Shown one piece after another: positions 42,356 through 51,100 of a stretch of 64,000 bases of DNA. Origin of the DNA: Variovorax sp. PAMC 28711 (lineage in GTDB: Bacteria > Pseudomonadota > Gammaproteobacteria > Burkholderiales > Burkholderiaceae_C). The notes beneath the pieces are model-generated. The model saw only the letters and a list, made by a program, of their open reading frames with translations. It was not told the origin of the DNA and did not search any database. The stretch is taken from the NCBI RefSeq assembly GCF_001577265.1, contig NZ_CP014517.1, forward strand, positions 2,347,001 through 2,411,000. Direction: 5' to 3'. Position 1 is the first letter of the stretch, and every line of letters begins with the position of its first letter. A program made the translations under genes and the position numbers.

Positions 42356-43953
42356 CAGGGTCGGTTGATCAACTCGCCATCGCTGCTGATCAACCCGCCA
42401 CCGGTCGAGGTCTGCACCACGCCGCCGATGCGCACCTTGCGCGGCGGCGAAAACGGCCCGGCCAGCCCCGAGGCATCCCGGGCTTGCAGGCGCACGAAGT
42501 AGTTGCCGCGCGGCAGGCCCTTGAGCGCCCAGGACGGCTGGGCGAGGTCGGCTTCGAGCACGAGCGCCGTGAAGGCCTCGTCGCGCGCCAGTTGCGCGCG
42601 AAAGGTCTGGCCCGCGGCAGCGGCCCAGGAAAGCGTCGGATTCTCGCTGCCATCCATCACATCGACCTGCCCCACGGTCGGTGCGGCCACCACCGAGAAG
42701 CGCTGCGGCGTGGCGAACGGGCCGTGGCGCACGCTGCCGTCCGCGCTGCGGGCCACCGAGGCGACCCGCCAGAAATAGTCGCCCAGCGGCAATGCCGCGA
42801 GGCCGAGTCGACACACCTCGAGGCGCGGCTGGTCGATGTCGGGTCGCGAAAAGTCGGATTGGCGCGCCACCTGCACATGGGCCCACTCGGCACCGGCCGT
42901 CTGCGAGCAGATCAGTTGTCCCCCGTCGCTCACGATGCGGGCGCCGGGTTGCGGGCTTTGGTAGAGCGGCGGCACCGGTCGCGCGTGCACGGTGAGGGGG
43001 CGGCGCGCCTCCGGCCCGGCGAGGCCTTCGGGATCGAGCGCGCGCACGCCCAGGGTGTAGGCCCCGTCGTCCAGCGCGATGAATTCGACACGGCCATTCT
43101 TGAAGATGCCGTTGCGCACGACCTGCGTCAGGGCGTCGTCCCGGCCCACGCGCACTTCGTAGCCACCGCCCGCGTCGGACACCGTGGCGAGGTCGAGCAG
43201 CAGCAAGCTGGCGTCGTTGAGTTGCGCCGGAATGCCGGACAGGTCGGGCGCTGCGGGCAGCGCCCTGCGCTGGCCGAGTCGGCCGTCCGTGCCCAGCACC
43301 ACGCCCTGGCCGGCAGGCACCAGCGTTGCGGGGGCGGCTTGGCGCCGGCTCGCCGATTTGGGTTGCATCGAGACCTTGCCTTCCGACACCGAAGTGCCGA
43401 CGCGGCCTTCCGGGTCGACTGACACATCGAAGCGGGTGCCACGCACGCTGGCGACGGCGCCCGGTGCATGGATCTCGAAGACGCGACCTGGTTTCTGGGG
43501 CGCCACTTCCGACTCGACCTTGCCGCGCCGCACGTCGATGATCGATTCGTAATGGTCGGTGCCCTTTTTGCGCCGCAGCCTGCGCAGTTCGACGTCGGAA
43601 CCCGCGAGCACGCGGACGATGGAGCCGTCGGCAAGACGAAGGCGCAGGTAACCGTCGTTCGGCACTTCGATGCGCGCGCCTTCGGTGAGCACCGTGCCGG
43701 TGGTCACTGCGGAGGCGGCAGCGACAGGCGGCGGTGAAGGCGGTGCGCCACGGCGGCCTTTCTTGATGGGGGCATCGGGGGCGCGAGTGACCGTGCCGCC
43801 CTGCACGAATTCAACCTGTGCGGTGACAGGCGGGATGGCTTTGGCGCGCGATTTCGGTTGGGCGGCGGGCTGCGCGCCGGCGCCGAAGGCGGCCAGGGCC
43901 CAGCACAGCGCGACCGCAACGCACAGGCTGCGCCGTGGCATCCCGCCGATCAT
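42355..43953 (-). CDS. Secreted FecR-domain protein with C-terminal beta-repeats
   Basis: A 532-residue protein with a signal peptide (to about residue 27). A Pro-rich linker and a FecR domain follow at about residues 85-200 (ARIEVPNDGYLRLRLADGS; APGAVASVRGTRFDVSV). The C-terminal 300 residues contain repeats with the 'YTLGVRALDPEGLAGP' and 'YFVRLQARDASGLAGPFS' pattern, similar to fibronectin III or Ig-like folds. Unlike classical FecR it lacks the anti-sigma N-terminus and no sigma factor is encoded nearby. Its stop overlaps the CHASE2 kinase start. It probably works as a periplasmic partner of that sensor. Confidence 0.87.
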   Translation of the reverse strand: MIGGMPRRSLCVAVALCWALAAFGAGAQPAAQPKSRAKAIPPVTAQVEFVQGGTVTRAPDAPIKKGRRGAPPSPPPVAAASAVTTGTVLTEGARIEVPNDGYLRLRLADGSIVRVLAGSDVELRRLRRKKGTDHYESIIDVRRGKVESEVAPQKPGRVFEIHAPGAVASVRGTRFDVSVDPEGRVGTSVSEGKVSMQPKSASRRQAAPATLVPAGQGVVLGTDGRLGQRRALPAAPDLSGIPAQLNDASLLLLDLATVSDAGGGYEVRVGRDDALTQVVRNGIFKNGRVEFIALDDGAYTLGVRALDPEGLAGPEARRPLTVHARPVPPLYQSPQPGARIVSDGGQLICSQTAGAEWAHVQVARQSDFSRPDIDQPRLEVCRLGLAALPLGDYFWRVASVARSADGSVRHGPFATPQRFSVVAAPTVGQVDVMDGSENPTLSWAAAAGQTFRAQLARDEAFTALVLEADLAQPSWALKGLPRGNYFVRLQARDASGLAGPFSPPRKVRIGGVVQTSTGGGLISSDGELINRP

Positions 43954-44678
43954 GTGGCGGCGGCAGTCGCGCCCGGCATCCCGAGCAGCGTGTCGGGTTC
44001 GATGGCTTCGAGCCGGTAGCCCAGGCCGTAGATGGCCGACAGCAGGAAGCCGTTGGCGGGTCGGAGTTCAAGCTTGGTGCGCAGGCGCGAAATATGGGTG
44101 TCGAGCGAGCGCGAGGGCGTTTCGGCGCCCAGTCCCCAGACCGCTTCACGCAAATGTTCGCGCGACAACAGGCGGCCCAGGTTCTGAAAGAGGAACAGCG
44201 CCAGTTCGTATTCGCGGTGCTTGAGTTCGACGACTTCGTCGTTCACCTGCAAGGTGCGTGAGTGCGGGAAGAAGTGGTATGGCCCGAAGACGAGCTCGGC
44301 CTCGTGTTGTGACGGGTACGCCCGCCGCAGCAGCGCCTTGACGCGGGCCTCGAGTTCGGCGATCCGGATCGGCTTCACCATGAAGTCGTCGGCGCCGGCA
44401 GACAATCCCTCGACCATGTCGGCTTCTTCACGGCGGTTCGTCACAAAAAGGATGGGAAGGCGGCTGTTGAGGTCCTGACGAATCCACTTGACCACATTCG
44501 GCCCCTGCACGTCGGGCAGGCTCCAGTCGAGGATCAGAAGGTCGTAGGTCTGCTGCCGCAGTTCGCGCAGCAGCGAGCGGCCGTCACTGAAGCCGTGACA
44601 TTCATGGCCGATACCGCCCATGGTGTGCTGGATCAGTTCGAGCTGGCCCGTCTCGTCGTCAAGCGCGGCAATACGCAT
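43950..44678 (-). CDS. OmpR/PhoB-type response regulator
   Basis: A 242-residue regulator. A receiver domain (acidic pair Asp7-Asp8, phospho-acceptor Asp51 in LLILDWSLPD, Lys in VKPI) is joined to a winged-helix DNA-binding domain with TPSRSLDTHISRLRTKL. It is first gene of the FecR-CHASE2 operon and overlaps the FecR start by four bases. The AAAAGGGGA box before the ATG is a good ribosome-binding site. The operator may be the repeats in 44754-44811. Confidence 0.95.
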   Translation of the reverse strand: MRIAALDDETGQLELIQHTMGGIGHECHGFSDGRSLLRELRQQTYDLLILDWSLPDVQGPNVVKWIRQDLNSRLPILFVTNRREEADMVEGLSAGADDFMVKPIRIAELEARVKALLRRAYPSQHEAELVFGPYHFFPHSRTLQVNDEVVELKHREYELALFLFQNLGRLLSREHLREAVWGLGAETPSRSLDTHISRLRTKLELRPANGFLLSAIYGLGYRLEAIEPDTLLGMPGATAAAT

Positions 44679-44717
44679 TCCATCCCCTTTTTAATTACCG
44701 AGAGCGTGAGTCTATGG

Positions 44718-44736
44718 GGGCAGTCGAAAACTGCCC
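44718..44736. promoter_or_regulatory. 7-bp hairpin in the leader of the signalling operon
   Basis: GGGCAGT and ACTGCCC enclose a five-base loop, 40 bp upstream of the response-regulator ATG. There is no T run. It may be an operator or an mRNA hairpin. Confidence 0.35.
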
Positions 44737-44757
44737 ATCCTCTGGCGAGCACGTAAC

Positions 44758-44763
44758 TGTCAA
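44758..44763 (-). promoter_or_regulatory. Consensus -35 box upstream of the response regulator
   Basis: TTGACA on the minus strand, about 80 bp before the ATG, overlapping the first direct repeat. The expected -10 position 17 bp on (GGATGG) is poor, which fits an activator-dependent promoter. Confidence 0.4.
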
Positions 44764-44800
44764 CTAGTGCACGGATTTGCGCGACTAAGGTCAACAAGTG
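44759..44800. repeat. Direct repeats GTCAAC(T/A)AGTG, 31 bp apart
   Basis: GTCAACTAGTG at 44759-44769 and GTCAACAAGTG at 44790-44800 agree at 10 of 11 positions. The start-to-start distance of 31 bp is three helical turns, as expected for OmpR-type binding. A second element, TAACTGT, occurs at 44754-44760 and 44805-44811, flanking the pair. Confidence 0.5.
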
Positions 44801-44960
44801 TCTTTAACTGTGCGAAAGACCCACTTAAGTATAGATCGGTAACTTTTGTTCGAGGACATTTGCGCGGTCTTGCGCTCGGCGGCGGGCGGGCGTGCCGTGG
44901 CTGCTGGCTGGTCGTGGCGACGCGCACGCACGCCGCAAACGCCGAACACACGCGCAATTT

Positions 44961-44977
44961 GCTATTAATTTGATAGC
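44961..44977. repeat. Small GCTAT...ATAGC inverted repeat
   Basis: GCTATTAATTTGATAGC is an imperfect palindrome with five-base arms. From memory, short intergenic elements with the core GCTATCAAA are common in Comamonadaceae; a related copy lies at 54323-54339. Confidence 0.4.
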
Positions 44978-45120
44978 GTCTTACCCAGACGCGGCGGGCA
45001 CTGCGGACCGGACGACGCGGAGAATTTGCGCGACACGGATTGCCGGCCGCTTGCGGTAAGCTCGGCCCGCAATCAAGACGGCCCCCGTCCCGAGGCGGCC
45101 TCTGCCCTGAGGAGACTTCT

Positions 45121-46251
45121 ATGCTGATAGGCGTGCCTGCTGAAACCGCGGCTGGCGAAACACGAGTGGCCGTCACTCCCGAGACGATCAAGAAGCTGTT
45201 GGCATCGGGGCACACCTTGCGTGTGCAATCGGGTGCAGGCGTGGCGGCCAGCGTCACCGATGCCGCCTACCAGGCGGCGGGCGCCGAGATCACCGATGCC
45301 AGCGGCGCTTTCGCGGCCGACATCGTGCTGAAGGTGCGCACGCCCAGCGACTCCGAAGCGGTGCTGATGAAGCCCGGCACCGTGGTCATCGGCATGCTCA
45401 ATCCGTTCGACGCCGCTGGCCTGCAACGTCTGGCCACCGCTGGCGTGACGGGTTTTGCGCTCGAAGCCGCGCCGCGGACCACGCGCGCGCAGAGCATGGA
45501 CGTGCTGTCGTCGCAGGCCAACATCGCCGGCTACAAGGCCGTGATGATCGCGGCCGACAAATACCAGCGCTTCTTCCCGATGCTCATGACCGCGGCCGGC
45601 ACGGTGAAGGCCGCGCGCGTGGTGATCCTGGGCGTCGGCGTCGCCGGGCTGCAAGCCATCGCGACCGCCAAGCGCCTGGGCGCCGTGATCGAGGCGAGCG
45701 ATGTGCGCCCGAGCGTCAAGGAGCAGATCGAGTCGCTGGGCGGCAAGTTCATCGAGGTCTCGTACGACACGCCCGAGGAGAAGGAAGCCGCGGTCGGCGT
45801 CGGCGGTTATGCCAAGCCGATGCCCCCGAGCTGGCTCGCGCGCCAGCAGGTCGAGGTCGCCAAACGCGTCGCCCTCGCGGACATCGTGATCAGCACGGCG
45901 CTGATCCCGGGTCGTGCCGCGCCGACGCTCATCACCGAGGACATGGTCAAGTCGATGAAGCCGGGTTCGGTGATCGTCGACATCGCGGCCGGCAAGGGCG
46001 TCGACGGCGTGGGGGGTAACTGCCCGCTGTCGGAAGCCGACAGGACGGTGGTGAAGCACGGCGTGACGATCGTCGGCGAAACCAACCTCGCGGGGCTGGT
46101 GGCGGCCGACGCCTCGGCGCTCTATGCACGCAACGTGCTCGACTTCCTCAAGCTCATCGTGACGAAGGAAGGCGCGCTCAAGATCGACCTCGAGGACGAC
46201 ATCGTGGCCGCGTGCCGCATGACGCAAGACGGCCAAGTCACAAGGAAGTAA
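45121..46251 (+). CDS. pntAA: NAD(P) transhydrogenase alpha subunit, part 1 (NAD-binding)
   Basis: A 376-residue protein, domain I of the proton-translocating transhydrogenase. The start MLIGVPAETAAGETRVAVTP is typical of alanine dehydrogenase/PntA. The NAD-binding motif GVGVAGLQA lies at about residues 178-186, in the Rossmann domain. The ATG at 45121 follows a GAGGAGA box. It is separated from part 2, as in Rhodospirillum, and leads a three-gene operon with 5 bp to pntAB. Confidence 0.96.
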   Translation: MLIGVPAETAAGETRVAVTPETIKKLLASGHTLRVQSGAGVAASVTDAAYQAAGAEITDASGAFAADIVLKVRTPSDSEAVLMKPGTVVIGMLNPFDAAGLQRLATAGVTGFALEAAPRTTRAQSMDVLSSQANIAGYKAVMIAADKYQRFFPMLMTAAGTVKAARVVILGVGVAGLQAIATAKRLGAVIEASDVRPSVKEQIESLGGKFIEVSYDTPEEKEAAVGVGGYAKPMPPSWLARQQVEVAKRVALADIVISTALIPGRAAPTLITEDMVKSMKPGSVIVDIAAGKGVDGVGGNCPLSEADRTVVKHGVTIVGETNLAGLVAADASALYARNVLDFLKLIVTKEGALKIDLEDDIVAACRMTQDGQVTRK

Positions 46252-46256
46252 GCACC

Positions 46257-46586
46257 ATGGATCCCGTTTCCCATACCGTCATCAACCTGATCATCTTCGT
46301 GCTGGCGATCTACGTCGGCTACCACGTGGTCTGGACCGTCACGCCTGCGCTGCACACGCCGCTCATGGCCGTGACCAACGCGATCTCCGCGATCGTCATC
46401 GTCGGCGCCATGCTGGCCGCCGCGCTCACCGAAACCACGCTCGGCAAGACCATGGGCGTGCTGGCCGTGGCGCTGGCGGCGGTCAACGTGTTCGGCGGCT
46501 TCCTCGTCACGCGACGCATGCTCGAGATGTTCAGGAAGAAAGAGAAGAAGGCGCCGGCGGCCGCAGCGAAGGAGGCGGCCAAATGA
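46257..46586 (+). CDS. pntAB: NAD(P) transhydrogenase alpha subunit, part 2 (membrane)
   Basis: A 109-residue membrane protein with three hydrophobic helices (LIIFVLAIYVGYHVVW; AISAIVIVGAMLAAAL; MGVLAVALAAVNVFGGFLV) and a Lys/Ala-rich tail. It forms part of domain II. Its ATG follows pntAA after 5 bp and its stop overlaps the pntB start (ATGA). Confidence 0.95.
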   Translation: MDPVSHTVINLIIFVLAIYVGYHVVWTVTPALHTPLMAVTNAISAIVIVGAMLAAALTETTLGKTMGVLAVALAAVNVFGGFLVTRRMLEMFRKKEKKAPAAAAKEAAK

Positions 46587-48007
46587 GCATGAATGTCGTC
46601 ACGCTGCTCTATTTGATTGCCAGCGTTTTCTTCATCCAGGCGCTCAAGGGCCTGAGCCATCCGACCACCTCGATCCGAGGCAACCTGTTCGGCATGGCCG
46701 GCATGGCGATCGCGGCCGTCACCACGGCCGCGCTGATCGTCGAACTCTCGGGCGGCAACTTCACTGGCCTCGGCTGGGTGGCGCTCGGCCTGCTCGTGGG
46801 CGGCACCGGCGGCACCATCGCCGCCAAGCGCGTCGAGATGACCAAGATGCCGGAACTGGTCGCCTTCATGCACAGCATGATCGGCCTGGCGGCTGTGTTC
46901 ATCGCGGTGGCGGCGGTTGCCGAGCCCTGGGCCTTCCAGATCTCGGCGCACAACGAGCCGATCCCGGGTGGCAACCGCATCGAACTCGCGCTCGGCGCCT
47001 TCATCGGCGCGGTCACCTTCACCGGCTCGATCATCGCGTTCGGCAAGCTCTCGGGCAAATACAAGTTCCGCCTGTTCCAGGGCGCGCCGGTGCAGTTCAA
47101 GGGCCAGCACATCCTCAACGCGGTGCTCGGCCTCGCGGCCGCGTTCTTCGTCTTCGGCTTCTGGCACTCGCAAAGCTGGATGGACATCTGCCTCGTGATC
47201 GCGCTGGGCTTCGCGCTCGGCGTGCTGCTCATCATCCCGATCGGCGGCGCCGACATGCCGGTGGTGGTGTCGATGCTCAACAGCTACTCAGGCTGGGCGG
47301 CTGCGGGCATCGGCTTCTCGCTGAACAACGCGATGCTGATCATCGCGGGCTCGCTGGTCGGCAGCTCGGGCGCGATCCTGAGCTACATCATGTGCAAGGC
47401 GATGAACCGCTCGTTCTTCAACGTGATCCTGGGCGGCTTCGGCGGCGATGCGACCACAGCCGTGGCCGGCGCCAAGGAACAGCGCCCGGTCAAGAGCGGG
47501 AGCGCCGACGACGCGGCCTTCGTGCTGGGCAACGCCGAGACCGTGGTGATCGTGCCAGGCTACGGCCTCGCGGTCGCCCGCGCGCAGCATGCGGTGAAGG
47601 AACTCGCTCAGAAGCTCACCGACAAGGGCATCACGGTGAAGTACGCGATCCACCCGGTGGCGGGCCGCATGCCCGGCCACATGAACGTGCTGCTGGCCGA
47701 GGCCGAAGTCCCCTATGACCAGGTGTTCGAAATGGACGAAATCAACGGCGAATTCGGCCAGGTTGACGTCGCGATCATCCTCGGCGCGAACGACGTGGTG
47801 AACCCTGCCGCGCACGTGAAGGGCAGCGCGATCTACGGCATGCCGATCCTGGAGGCGTACAAGGCCAAGACGGTGATCGTGAACAAGCGTTCGATGGCAG
47901 CGGGTTATGCCGGCCTGGACAACGAACTCTTCTACATGGACAAGACCATGATGGTCTTCGGTGACGCCAAGAAGGTCGTGGAAGACATGGGCAAGGCCAT
48001 CGAGTAA
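46583..48007 (+). CDS. pntB: NAD(P) transhydrogenase beta subunit
   Basis: A 474-residue subunit. Helices of domain II take up about the first 260 residues; the C-terminal NADP(H)-binding domain III has the motif GYGLAVARAQHAV and HPVAGRMPGHMNVLLAEA. With PntAA/PntAB it uses the proton gradient to form NADPH from NADH. The ATG overlaps the pntAB stop. Confidence 0.96.
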   Translation: MSMNVVTLLYLIASVFFIQALKGLSHPTTSIRGNLFGMAGMAIAAVTTAALIVELSGGNFTGLGWVALGLLVGGTGGTIAAKRVEMTKMPELVAFMHSMIGLAAVFIAVAAVAEPWAFQISAHNEPIPGGNRIELALGAFIGAVTFTGSIIAFGKLSGKYKFRLFQGAPVQFKGQHILNAVLGLAAAFFVFGFWHSQSWMDICLVIALGFALGVLLIIPIGGADMPVVVSMLNSYSGWAAAGIGFSLNNAMLIIAGSLVGSSGAILSYIMCKAMNRSFFNVILGGFGGDATTAVAGAKEQRPVKSGSADDAAFVLGNAETVVIVPGYGLAVARAQHAVKELAQKLTDKGITVKYAIHPVAGRMPGHMNVLLAEAEVPYDQVFEMDEINGEFGQVDVAIILGANDVVNPAAHVKGSAIYGMPILEAYKAKTVIVNKRSMAAGYAGLDNELFYMDKTMMVFGDAKKVVEDMGKAIE

Positions 48008-48045
48008 AAGTGGCGCGGCCCCACAGAACGAATGAGACACAGAAC

Positions 48046-49725
48046 ATGACCGATCGCCCCTGGCTCAGCAGCTATCCCGCAGGCGTTCCTGCCGACATCG
48101 ATGCCTCGAAGTACACGTCGCTCGTCGCGCTCATGGAAGAAAGCTTCAGCAAGTACGCTGATCGCACGGCCTACAGCTTCATGGGCAAGGACGTGAGCTA
48201 CGCCGAGACCGACAAGCAGAGCAAGGCGTTCGCGGCCTACCTGCAGGGCATCGGCCTGGTGAAGGGCGATCGCGTCGCGGCGATGATGCCCAATTGCCCG
48301 CAGTACCCGATCGCGGTGGCCGGCATCCTGCGCGCAGGGCTGATCCTCGTGAACGTGAACCCGCTCTACACGCCGCGCGAACTCGAGCACCAGCTCAAGG
48401 ATTCCGGCGCCAAGGCGATCGTCGTCATGGAAAACTTCGGCACCACGCTGCAGCAATGCATCGGTGCCACGCCGGTCAAACACGTCGTGCTCGCCTCGAT
48501 GGGCGACCGTCTCGGCTTCCTGAAAGGTGCGCTCGTCAACTATGTGGTGCGCAACGTCAAGAAGCTGGTGCCCGATTTCAACCTGCCGGGCGCTGTGCGT
48601 TTCAACGAGGCGCTCGACCAGGGCGCAGGTCGCACACTGCAGGCGCCCGCGATCGGCCCCGATGACGTAGCGGTGCTGCAATACACCGGCGGCACCACCG
48701 GTGTGAGCAAGGGCGCGGTGCTGCTGCACCGCAACGTGATCTCCAACGTGCTGCAGTCCGAAGCGTGGAACGAGCCCGTGATGGCCAGGGTGCCTGAGGG
48801 CGAACAGCCGACCAGCGTGTGCGCGTTGCCGCTGTATCACATCTTCGCGTTCACCGTGAACATGATGCTGGGGCTGCGCACGGGCGGCAAAGTCATCCTG
48901 ATCCCGAATCCGCGCGACATGGCGGCGGTGCTGAAAGAGCTGTCGAAGCACACCTTCCACAGTCTTCCGGCCGTCAACACGCTCTTCAACGGGCTGGCCA
49001 ACCACCCCGACTTCAACACCGTCAACTGGAAGAACCTGAAGGTGTCGGTGGGCGGCGGCATGGCGGTGCAGGGCGCGGTCGCCAAGCTGTGGCTCGACAA
49101 GACGGGCTGCCCGATCTGCGAGGGCTACGGCCTGTCGGAGACCTCGCCGTCGGCGACCTGCAATCCGACCACGAGCACCGCTTTCACCGGCACCATCGGC
49201 GTGCCGTTGCCGGGCACCTGGCTCACCTTGCTGGACGACGACGGGCAACCCGTGGCGCTCGGCCAGGCCGGCGAGATCGCGATCAAGGGCCCGCAGGTGA
49301 TGGCCGGCTACTGGCAACGCCCTGACGAAACCGCCAAGGTCATGACGCCCGACGGCTGGTTCAAGACCGGCGACATCGGCGTTGCCGACGAGCGTGGCTA
49401 CTTCAAGATCGTCGACCGCAAGAAGGACATGATTCTGGTGTCGGGCTTCAACGTGTACCCGAACGAGATCGAAGATGTGGTCGCGCAGATTCCCGGTGTG
49501 CTCGAATGCGCCGCGGTCGGCGTGCCGGACGACAAGACCGGCGAGGCCGTCAAGCTGGTGATCGTCAAGAAAGATCCAGCGCTGACTGAAACGCAGATCA
49601 AGGACTTCTGCCGCGCCAATCTCACGGGCTACAAGCAGCCGCGCGTGATCGAGTTCCGCACCGACCTGCCCAAGACGCCCGTCGGGAAAATCCTGCGCCG
49701 CGAACTTCGCGACGTGAAGAAGTAG
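48046..49725 (+). CDS. fadD: Long-chain acyl-CoA ligase
   Basis: A 559-residue ligase closely matching FadD: PLYTPRELEHQLKDSGAKAI, P-loop YTGGTTGVSKGAVL, GYGLSETSP, and the fatty-acyl signature DGWFKTGDIGVADERGYFKI. It activates long-chain fatty acids for beta-oxidation or lipid synthesis. It starts 38 bp after pntB; co-transcription is possible but is not proved. The ATG at 48046 is the conserved one. Confidence 0.94.
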   Translation: MTDRPWLSSYPAGVPADIDASKYTSLVALMEESFSKYADRTAYSFMGKDVSYAETDKQSKAFAAYLQGIGLVKGDRVAAMMPNCPQYPIAVAGILRAGLILVNVNPLYTPRELEHQLKDSGAKAIVVMENFGTTLQQCIGATPVKHVVLASMGDRLGFLKGALVNYVVRNVKKLVPDFNLPGAVRFNEALDQGAGRTLQAPAIGPDDVAVLQYTGGTTGVSKGAVLLHRNVISNVLQSEAWNEPVMARVPEGEQPTSVCALPLYHIFAFTVNMMLGLRTGGKVILIPNPRDMAAVLKELSKHTFHSLPAVNTLFNGLANHPDFNTVNWKNLKVSVGGGMAVQGAVAKLWLDKTGCPICEGYGLSETSPSATCNPTTSTAFTGTIGVPLPGTWLTLLDDDGQPVALGQAGEIAIKGPQVMAGYWQRPDETAKVMTPDGWFKTGDIGVADERGYFKIVDRKKDMILVSGFNVYPNEIEDVVAQIPGVLECAAVGVPDDKTGEAVKLVIVKKDPALTETQIKDFCRANLTGYKQPRVIEFRTDLPKTPVGKILRRELRDVKK

Positions 49726-49751
49726 CAGCGCGCCCGCGAGAATGGCACGCC

Positions 49752-50510
49752 ATGACCACTGCCATCCTCAGCGCGCTGCCCGAAGAACAGCAGGGCCTTC
49801 GCGAACAGCTCGATGCGCCGACGCACGTGCGGCATGCGGGCCGTGACTTCCACGCGGGCATCTGGCACGGCCAGCCGGTGGTGCTCGCGCTGTCGCGTGT
49901 CGGCAAGGTCGCAGCTGCCACCACCGCGACGGTGCTGATCGAGCGATTCGGCGCGAAGCGCATCGTCTTCACCGGCGTCGCCGGCGGGCTGCATCCGGAC
50001 GTGAAGGTCGGCGACACGGTGGTCGGCAGCGCGTTCCTGCAGCACGACATGGACGCCTCGCCGCTGTTTCCGCGCCATGAAGTGCCGCTCTACAGCCGCG
50101 CCCGTTTCGAGGCGGATGCCGCGCTGTCCGCACTGCTCCTGACCGCTGCGCGCGCCATTTCGACAGGCGCTTACGGCCATTTCGCGGCCGGCGTTGTGGC
50201 GCAGTTCAAGCTCGGCGACATGCGCGTGCACAGTGGCTTGATCGTGAGCGGCGATCGCTTCGTCTCGGGTGCCGACGAAGCGATGGCGTTGCGGCGCGAG
50301 CTGCCGGATGCAATGGCCGTCGAGATGGAAGCAGCCGCCGTCGCGCAGGTGTGTCACGACTACGGCGTGCCGTTCGCCGCCGTACGCAACATTTCGGACC
50401 GCGCCGACGACAGCGCGCATGTGGACTTTCCGGCCTACCTGTCGCAGGTCGCGGGCCGCCAGGCGCAGGCGCTGATCGCGGCGCTGTTGCCGATGCTCCC
50501 GTCGCCATGA
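49752..50510 (+). CDS. mtnN: 5'-Methylthioadenosine/S-adenosylhomocysteine nucleosidase
   Basis: A 252-residue purine-nucleoside phosphorylase-fold protein. Residues typical for MTA/SAH nucleosidase are present: Glu in SALPEEQQ, Glu in AVEMEAAA and the catalytic Asp in RNISDRADD. It releases adenine from MTA or SAH. Its TGA overlaps the ATG of the MOSC gene. It is close to the usual length of about 230-250. Confidence 0.9.
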   Translation: MTTAILSALPEEQQGLREQLDAPTHVRHAGRDFHAGIWHGQPVVLALSRVGKVAAATTATVLIERFGAKRIVFTGVAGGLHPDVKVGDTVVGSAFLQHDMDASPLFPRHEVPLYSRARFEADAALSALLLTAARAISTGAYGHFAAGVVAQFKLGDMRVHSGLIVSGDRFVSGADEAMALRRELPDAMAVEMEAAAVAQVCHDYGVPFAAVRNISDRADDSAHVDFPAYLSQVAGRQAQALIAALLPMLPSP

Positions 50511-51076
50511 GCGGCCTGCGCGAACTCACCGCCCGCTTTCCGCGCGCGGGCCGGCTGGACGCGATCCTGTTGCGGCCCGAGCGCCGTGTCCCGATGCGGT
50601 CGGTGCCGCACGTGCAGGCGATCGTCGGTCGCGGGCTCGAGGGCGACCGCATCGCGCAGCGCCCACCGATGCTGGCGGGCGGTGGCAAGCGGCAGGTCAC
50701 GTTGATCCAGGCGGAGCATCTCTCGGTCATCGCGGCGCTTGCAGGGCGCGACGCAGTGCGCGCAGAAACATTGCGGCGCAATCTTGTGGTGTCAGGCCTC
50801 AACCTCATCGCTGCGCGGTCGCTTTTTCGCGACCAGACGCTGCAGTTGCGCATCGGCGCGCAGGTCGTACTGGAAATTACCGGGCCGTGCGAGCCTTGCA
50901 CCCGCATGGAAGAAGCGCTCGGCGCTGGTGGCTACAACGCCATGCGCGGTCATGGCGGCATGACCGCACGCGTGCTGCACGGCGGCCTTCTTCGCCGCGA
51001 CGATGCCGTGACGGTGTTCAACGCCAGCGATTCGCCGGACGCACCGGGCGGTGGCGAGCAGCTCTCGTTCCTGTAG
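50507..51076 (+). CDS. MOSC-domain protein
   Basis: A 189-residue MOSC-domain protein. Conserved phrases are [28 protein letters not shown] and the putative metal/sulphur-ligand region [13 protein letters not shown], whose first Cys is the residue conserved in the family. MOSC domains occur in molybdenum cofactor sulphurases and YiiM-type N-hydroxylated-base reductase. The exact substrate is unknown. Translationally coupled to the nucleosidase. Confidence 0.88.
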   Translation: MSGLRELTARFPRAGRLDAILLRPERRVPMRSVPHVQAIVGRGLEGDRIAQRPPMLAGGGKRQVTLIQAEHLSVIAALAGRDAVRAETLRRNLVVSGLNLIAARSLFRDQTLQLRIGAQVVLEITGPCEPCTRMEEALGAGGYNAMRGHGGMTARVLHGGLLRRDDAVTVFNASDSPDAPGGGEQLSFL

Positions 51077-51100
51077 TGCCCCGACGCGGGCCGCCGTCGT

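Larger units (their letters stand above)
44679..45120. other. 442-bp gene-free region between response regulator and pntAA
   Basis: No credible gene lies here. The segment from about 44750 to 44850 is more AT-rich than its surroundings and holds direct repeats, a TTGACA box and promoter-like hexamers; the rest is ordinary GC-rich sequence with one small inverted repeat (44961-44977). A possible 68-codon open frame at 44767-44973 has no support. The region probably carries divergent promoters for the signalling operon and for pntAA. Confidence 0.7.

Noticed and set aside
42355..43953. FecR-sigma factor iron-uptake signalling
   Set aside because: No ECF sigma factor or TonB receptor gene is adjacent and the protein has a signal peptide instead of a cytoplasmic anti-sigma domain.
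44767..44973. A 68-codon open frame in the gene-free region before pntAA
   Set aside because: No ribosome-binding site, no recognisable motif, and it runs through the repeats and promoter-like sequences.
44679..45120. Possible replication origin or mobile-element end
   Set aside because: No DnaA-box cluster, parAB or dnaA gene, transposase or target-site duplication is visible; promoters explain the AT-rich part.
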